From an uncultured Prevotella sp. (GTDB lineage Bacteria; Bacteroidota; Bacteroidia; Bacteroidales; Bacteroidaceae): a DNA stretch of 9,077 bases. The position numbers and the translations under genes are program-made. This document shows positions 8,401-9,077 of this stretch, one piece after another. How positions within the stretch are numbered: the stretch's first letter is position 1; every line of letters starts with the position of its first letter. The notes beneath the pieces are model-generated. The model had not been told where the DNA came from, made no database searches, and saw nothing but the letters and a program-made list of their open reading frames with translations. Location of the stretch: positions 1-9,077 of the forward strand of contig CAKQMS010000055.1 of the NCBI GenBank assembly GCA_934254985.1. Reading direction: 5' to 3'.

Positions 8401-8581
8401 TTTGGCTTACAACTTGCCAAGCACATTGCTAAATCGTATCAGCATGAAGTCGGCACGTGTTTATTTCACCGCAAGCAATCTGTTCACCATCACAGGCTAC
8501 AAGGGCTTTGATCCTGAGTTGGGCGACTACAACTATCCTCCAACAAGATCATTCACCGTAGGTTTGAACTTCAGCTTCTAA
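5483..8581 (+). CDS. SusC/RagA family TonB-linked outer-membrane protein
   Basis: This 1032-aa protein is the barrel of a SusCD glycan importer, powered through TonB-ExbBD. Residues 1-22 are a Sec signal peptide (cleaved after SFAQ or SFA). Residues 24-97 form the carboxypeptidase-regulatory-like domain (ITGQVLDE, PLIGASVKVKGT, TDINGNFQL, VSYLGY). EGVVVVG (101-107) is the TonB-box region. The plug covers about 113-230 and includes IKVRGTNTI, SPIYVVDGL and the SusC/RagA signature DVESIEVLKDAS followed by ALYGSRGANGVI (197-222). The barrel fills the remainder and ends in RSFTVGLNFSF, with the usual terminal Phe. Length is normal for the family and the frame is intact. With GH95 upstream, it fits a polysaccharide utilization locus, perhaps for a fucosylated glycan. 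Its SusD partner is only a 15-codon remnant downstream, so the pair is incomplete here. It has its own promoter. Confidence 0.96.
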   Translation: MKTRLLSLFVLSLFGIQASFAQSKITGQVLDESSEPLIGASVKVKGTTIGMPTDINGNFQLEVAPGSTLEVSYLGYATREVKTSASGKMKIVLKSDDNQIEGVVVVGVLMKKSDLTGAVSHVDADVLTEKPVTNINEALQGRIAGVNISKGTTPSDDSSIKVRGTNTINSGSSPIYVVDGLVMDNQFGFYNSINVNDVESIEVLKDASATALYGSRGANGVIVVTTKKGKKGEGQVTYDGWVSFSSFGHRPETMSAQQTFDLRAEAYMNGYAYNHPEASAAELKAYWDNTIMGSNTIFSNEEFDGYKSGKTYDWLKQVTKTGVEHNHSVSFSKASDVSNLYVSLGYSGLDGVVKGTEQDKYYGRVNAESNIKPWLKIGTNTSYTYVRDEMPSGAVYNHALQKSNPLIDYTPYKSDATRYNSYYLFTYWRVHDSGDNNNNFNPFNSMDIQTDRERYHFTSSNYININPIKGLNLRSTLAVNRAEQSWNQFIPNNIQEAFRYYGGDNYATQQRFAETQWQWDNTISYETQIQEKHNINAFIGTSSSKNTYRVLKGSGRRFAGNELGYNVLQASADTNTRGIESDYQTSSLMSYVGRANYNYDYRYFLTFTGRYDGSSKFAAGNRWGFMPSFSVAWDVTNEEFFPQSTPLSRLKLRAGYGVVGNQDISNYLYATLYAPSQSNGNAYYGTDGRRGTPNLTWEKQKQTNIGLDLGFFNNRVNLALDYYFIKNSNLLMTHSLATTSGYTYTTENIGELENKGFELTINAMPISTKDFKWNISANLSLDRNKVTKLYSGVERILNGTDRQGNIFIGESLSNIYTYKCGGIANENNRALWENIDFNGRTVGLGDLFALDISGPNGKPDGVVDAYDRYIYGNTDPKAYGGFSTDFSWKGLTLNAVFNYSVGGHRISSYYEGLISSTGESYASPDLLDRWTPDNTSAYFPRVMAGTEGYSKFQAGETDRYIQNSSYLRLATLTLAYNLPSTLLNRISMKSARVYFTASNLFTITGYKGFDPELGDYNYPPTRSFTVGLNFSF

Positions 8582-8610
8582 ATGTATAACCACATTAAAA
8601 CGACAAAACA

Positions 8611-8658
8611 ATGAAACTAAAAAATATATTTTCGCTGAATGTATTTAGAGCCTTATAA
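8611..8658 (+). pseudogene. Truncated start of a susD-like gene
   Basis: An ATG 29 bp after the susC stop begins MKLKNIFSLNVFRAL and ends at TAA (8656-8658). SusC genes are normally followed at this distance by susD, whose lipoprotein signal often starts MKxKNIF. The hydrophobic stretch and lipobox Cys that should follow are missing, and no frame over the next 300 bp resembles SusD. The simplest reading is that only the first few codons remain and that a rearrangement or insertion joined foreign DNA at about 8635-8655. That it was susD is inferred from position and the first residues alone. Confidence 0.6.
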
Positions 8659-8684
8659 CTAACCATAACTTACTATGACTAACA
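8655..8684. repeat. Three tandem decamers at the susD breakpoint
   Basis: ATAACTAACC, ATAACTTACT and ATGACTAACA follow directly on each other, differing from the consensus ATAACTAACN at one position or none outside the last base. They start inside the last codons of the truncated susD frame. Ten-bp periodicity places each copy on the same face of the helix, which would suit cooperative binding of a recombinase or regulator at an element end. Confidence 0.5.
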
Positions 8685-8741
8685 AAACATAAATCCTTGA
8701 TTTTCAATACTATTTGATTTTTAACACTTTCTGAGTGCTTT

Positions 8742-8772
8742 TTGGCAGTTCCCGATTTTCCACATATTTTTG
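8742..8772 (+). promoter_or_regulatory. Near-consensus Bacteroidetes promoter reading out of the window
   Basis: TTG (8742-8744), a 20-bp spacer and TATTTTTG (8765-8772) match the phylum consensus with ideal spacing. Transcription would start near 8779 and run right, through about 265 nt of repeat-rich leader, to a possible start codon at 9045. It shows that the DNA after the broken susD has its own expression unit. Confidence 0.7.
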
Positions 8773-8817
8773 CAGCATATTTCTACCGTGGAGAATTTGC
8801 GGAGCTTTTATTTTGTC

Positions 8818-8844
8818 ATATCGTGAACGTAGTTGACAAGGGTT
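8818..8844 (+). repeat. 27-nt imperfect direct repeat, copy 1
   Basis: It begins ATATCGTG and ends TTGACAAGGGTT. It matches copy 2 (8897-8923) at 22 of 27 positions without gaps, with copies 79 bp apart. The part GTGAACGTAGTTGACAA (8823-8839) is also the left arm of an inverted repeat whose right arm is TTGTCAATAGTTCAC (8922-8936), the only difference being the short centre (GTAG against TA). Confidence 0.7.
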
Positions 8845-8868
8845 TACAAGTGGTTACAATGGAGGACA
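8833..8868. repeat. Ten-bp phased array of ACA-centred motifs
   Basis: TTGACAAGGG, TTTACAAGTG and GTTACAATGG are contiguous decamers. The ACA triplet recurs at 8836, 8846, 8856 and 8866, exactly one helical turn apart. The array lies in the leader downstream of the promoter at 8742-8772 and overlaps repeat copy 1. This arrangement resembles multiple protein-binding sites, such as the arm-type sites of tyrosine integrases, but the protein is not in the window. Confidence 0.5.
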
Positions 8869-8896
8869 GATTTGAAGCTGATAGGCAAAAAGCGTT

Positions 8897-8923
8897 ATAT
8901 CGTGGACTGGGTTGACAAAGGTT
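8897..8923 (+). repeat. 27-nt imperfect direct repeat, copy 2
   Basis: This copy begins ATATCGTG and ends TTGACAAAGGTT. Its end forms a perfect short inverted repeat with the following bases: TTGACAA (8912-8918), AGG, TTGTCAA (8922-8928). TTGTCAA can therefore pair either locally with this copy or with copy 1 about 80 nt upstream, giving two mutually exclusive structures in RNA. Confidence 0.7.
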
Positions 8924-8977
8924 GTCAATAGTTCACTTCCGTTTACTCCATCGGTGGAATACTCAAAGTATGTAGAA

Positions 8978-9040
8978 CGTTTTCGTTAAGCCAAACGAGC
9001 AGAGCCAAGCTTGCTTGAGCTATGCCGTGGCGAGAAAACG
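8978..9040 (+). other. Long structured hairpin just upstream of a possible start codon
   Basis: Helices pair from outside in: CGTTTTC/GAAAACG (8978-8984 with 9034-9040), GCC/GGC (8990-8992 with 9029-9031), ACG/CGT (8995-8997 with 9026-9028), GCA/TGC (8999-9001 with 9023-9025), AGC/GCT (9003-9005 with 9019-9021) and CAAG/CTTG (9006-9009 with 9014-9017). A CUUG tetraloop closed by G-C caps it. That makes 23 pairs, interrupted only by small bulges and one G-A mismatch. It ends 4 nt before the ATG at 9045, so it could control translation or be a DNA recombination hairpin. I cannot name a known RNA family for it. Confidence 0.6.
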
Positions 9041-9044
9041 AAGG

Positions 9045-9077
9045 ATGAAATCCAACATAGCAATATCAAAGAGTATG
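9045..9077 (+). CDS. Possible start of a gene running off the right edge (partial)
   Basis: An ATG at 9045 opens a frame (MKSNIAISKSM) that is still open at the window end. It is preceded by GAAGG, which is too close for a good ribosome-binding site. A second frame, starting at 8990, is also open to the end and reads KTKDEIQHSNIKEY at its right side, so the true frame is undecided. Given the strong promoter and the elaborate leader, a gene is expected here. Eleven codons do not allow identification. Confidence 0.25.
   Translation, partial: MKSNIAISKSM

Noticed and set aside
8725..8745. Terminator after susC (CACT, TTCTG, AGTG followed by CTTTTT)
   Set aside because: The stem is only 4 bp. 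The T-run is better explained as part of the -33 region of the promoter at 8742.
8978..9040. Integron attC site (GTTAAGC at 8985-8991 fits the core GTTRRRY)
   Set aside because: The matching RYYYAAC core is not at the expected end, and there is no integron integrase or cassette gene. The extrahelical adenines are suggestive but not enough.
1..9077. CRISPR array, rRNA or complete insertion sequence
   Set aside because: No regular repeat-spacer series, no rRNA signature, and no transposase frame were seen on either strand.

Overview
The window looks like a chromosomal stretch of a Bacteroidales bacterium, most likely in the Prevotella/Segatella group. Three things point there: a SusC/RagA TonB-linked porin and a GH95 alpha-L-fucosidase of the Bacteroidetes type, several promoters with the Bacteroidetes -7 element (TAnnTTTG), and A-rich leaders without clear Shine-Dalgarno sequences. 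The species assignment is inference. The two ends of the window differ in character.

Layout, left to right. Positions 2-82 are probably the last 26 codons of an unidentified gene. An AT-rich gap with a 12-bp perfect palindrome and a -7-like element leads into a 696-aa TonB-dependent outer-membrane barrel protein (229-2319). A gene-free stretch with small repeats follows. Next comes a tRNA-Val(UAC) on the minus strand (2588-2662), with its own promoter (2682-2712) and a strong intrinsic terminator (2536-2579). Then a second gene-free stretch (2663-3007) holds divergent promoters for the tRNA and for a secreted GH95 family glycoside hydrolase (3008-5335). After 147 bp with a striking inverted repeat and a -7 box comes a full-length 1032-aa SusC/RagA protein (5483-8581).

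Functionally, the GH95 enzyme and the SusC porin look like part of a polysaccharide utilization locus: the enzyme would remove terminal alpha-L-fucose (or a related sugar) from glycans and SusC would import the product with a SusD lipoprotein. The expected susD begins 30 bp after susC with a typical SusD-like start (MKLKNIF...), but it stops after 15 codons and the sequence then becomes unrelated, non-coding DNA. This locus is therefore broken, or is cut by a rearrangement or element boundary.

The last ~420 bp are the most unusual part. They hold three tandem decamers exactly where susD fails, a near-ideal Bacteroidetes promoter (8742-8772), and a leader of about 265 nt. The leader carries a 27-nt imperfect direct repeat, nested inverted repeats, a run of ACA-centred decamers phased at exactly 10 bp, and a 63-nt hairpin capped by CUUG that ends 4 nt before a possible start codon at 9045. 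My reading is the end of a mobile or invertible element with recombinase-type binding sites and a structured leader ahead of its first gene, but the gene itself lies outside the window.
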